Assembly (NCBI GenBank): GCA_021161825.1
Contig: JAGGZW010000109.1
Coordinates: forward strand, 1-32,688
DNA: 32,688 nt
Source of the DNA: Thermoproteales archaeon
GTDB lineage: Archaea > Thermoproteota > Thermoprotei > Thermofilales > B69-G16
Direction of reading: 5' to 3'
Of this stretch, positions 32,023 through 32,688 are shown piece after piece (position 1 is the stretch's first letter; every line of letters starts with the position of its first letter). The notes beneath the pieces were generated by a model. The model was not told where the DNA came from, ran no database searches, and worked only from the letters and a program-made list of their open reading frames with translations. Both the position numbers and the translations under genes were made by a program.

Positions 32023-32688
32023 AATTTTCCTCTATAGGTTCTCTTGCGCCGGTTGATGTTTCGAGTTTTTTCTTAGTAACAAAGAAGCTTGCAGATAAAA
32101 CAGCTACCATAAGTGAGAAAACGGTCCAGTATATTACCGCCTCTATATTTTCCTCTCCTTTTAGCAAGCGGGCTACTTCCACTAAAACCTGTCTAAATAG
32201 GATGGTAAAAATCAATAAAACATACTCGCTCCATCGACTGGCTCGATTAGATATTAAATTATCTGCTATATGTCCAGCTATAATTAATGAAGCGGCGATG
32301 ACTAATAGATCTACTACGTATACTTGCCCGCCGACAGTTGCTAGTAAAAACCAACCTATTGCCTCGGTGATGCTTTCTATATTGCTGTTAATAACTGTGT
32401 TCACGCCTAGTGCTGATGCTATTGATATTAGAGCAAGACCAGCTATAAAAGATAAAAACATTATAGGGCTATGAGCATATAGATGCTTTATTTTTTCATC
32501 TAAAGCAAAGCCCTTTATGGATAAAATACCTCCTAACGTCGTTATAATCAGTGGCCAAATATATTGTGGAACAGTGTACGACATTATCGTAATTAAAATT
32601 ATCAAAAGCCCAGGCAATCCTAACGAATACTTTCTATACTTTTCTTCTTTTACCAGTTTTTCTAAATATCTAAGTATAAGAACGAATG
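32003..32688 (-). CDS. DUF373-like archaeal membrane protein (5' part outside window)
   Basis: The reading frame is open to the window edge, giving at least 227 residues. The first ATG/TTG-type codon in view (32617) is not a convincing start because coding continues upstream (VLILRYLEKLVKEEKYRKYSL). The visible part has six or seven hydrophobic segments separated by short loops and an acidic tail (EPIEENYEAEEK). This fits the C-terminal membrane half of DUF373 (COG2237), an uncharacterised archaeal membrane family that usually also has an N-terminal soluble part. It overlaps the Trm-G10 gene by 20 nt. Confidence 0.65.
   Translation of the reverse strand, partial: FVLILRYLEKLVKEEKYRKYSLGLPGLLIILITIMSYTVPQYIWPLIITTLGGILSIKGFALDEKIKHLYAHSPIMFLSFIAGLALISIASALGVNTVINSNIESITEAIGWFLLATVGGQVYVVDLLVIAASLIIAGHIADNLISNRASRWSEYVLLIFTILFRQVLVEVARLLKGEENIEAVIYWTVFSLMVAVLSASFFVTKKKLETSTGAREPIEENYEAEEK

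Noticed and set aside
1-32688. Mobile elements, CRISPR arrays, inteins or defence genes
   Set aside because: No repeats with spacers, transposase, integrase, cas, toxin-antitoxin or restriction genes were seen. MCM and IF2, common intein hosts, are uninterrupted.

Overview
This is an AT-rich, densely packed stretch of an archaeal core genome. It carries about 33 protein genes and one tRNA gene, with no transposon, CRISPR array, integrase or prophage. The gene content is archaeal: GAR1, TFB, aIF5B-type IF2, GINS23-MCM, Hel308, eL8, eS28, eL24, eS30, eS8, SRP19, GatDE, Nop5-fibrillarin, Trm1, Trm-G10 and a CCA-adding enzyme. A TFE-beta (RPC39-like) gene, eS30, and the eS8-SRP19 and GINS23-MCM pairings point to the TACK (Thermoproteota-like) side of the archaea. 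Asgard archaea are not excluded and the phylum cannot be fixed from this window.

Layout. 1-4.4 kb (+): gar1, a divergent tfb, TFE-beta, thpR, the CCA-adding enzyme and a COG2112 kinase-like gene, mostly overlapping and probably one or two transcripts. 4.5 kb: tRNA-Pro(GGG) with an encoded CCA. 4.7-9.5 kb: hel308 (+) meets the gins23-mcm operon (-) tail to tail. 9.7-12.6 kb: eL8-eS28 (-) diverge from eL24 and infB/IF2 (+). 12.6-14.8 kb (-): a short serA behind a flavoprotein-like gene that lacks the usual catalytic Cys. 14.9-18.6 kb (+): a YchF/Ygr210-type GTPase and an ECF transporter module (two ATPases plus EcfT, no S component). 18.6-19.2 kb (-): an unassigned HTH/coiled-coil protein. 19.3-22.8 kb (+): eS30, gatD, gatE. 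22.8-23.5 kb (-): eS8-SRP19. 23.7-27.9 kb (+): nop5-flpA, a COG1395 HTH protein and trm1. 27.9-28.9 kb (-): a Gfo/Idh/MocA oxidoreductase. 29.0-30.0 kb (+): UPF0200-UPF0201. 30.0-32.7 kb (-): DUF373 membrane protein (cut by the window edge), Trm-G10 and RNase Z.

Functionally the window is dominated by information processing. Transcription initiation is represented by TFB and TFE-beta. Replication and repair are represented by GINS23, MCM and Hel308. RNA-guided modification is represented by GAR1, L7Ae, Nop5 and fibrillarin. A large share concerns tRNA maturation: RNase Z, CCA addition, ThpR, Trm1, Trm-G10, GatDE and a tRNA gene. Many starts are GTG or TTG. Several genes have a TATA-like element about 23-28 nt before the start codon, suggesting leaderless or very short-leader mRNAs. 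All six convergent gene pairs abut or overlap.

No obviously new multi-gene system is visible. The most interesting leads are the HTH/coiled-coil gene with a palindrome and repeated half-site at its own promoter, the divergent TFB beside TFE-beta, the Cys-less flavoprotein-like gene, the orphan ECF module, and the consistently overlapping gene ends.
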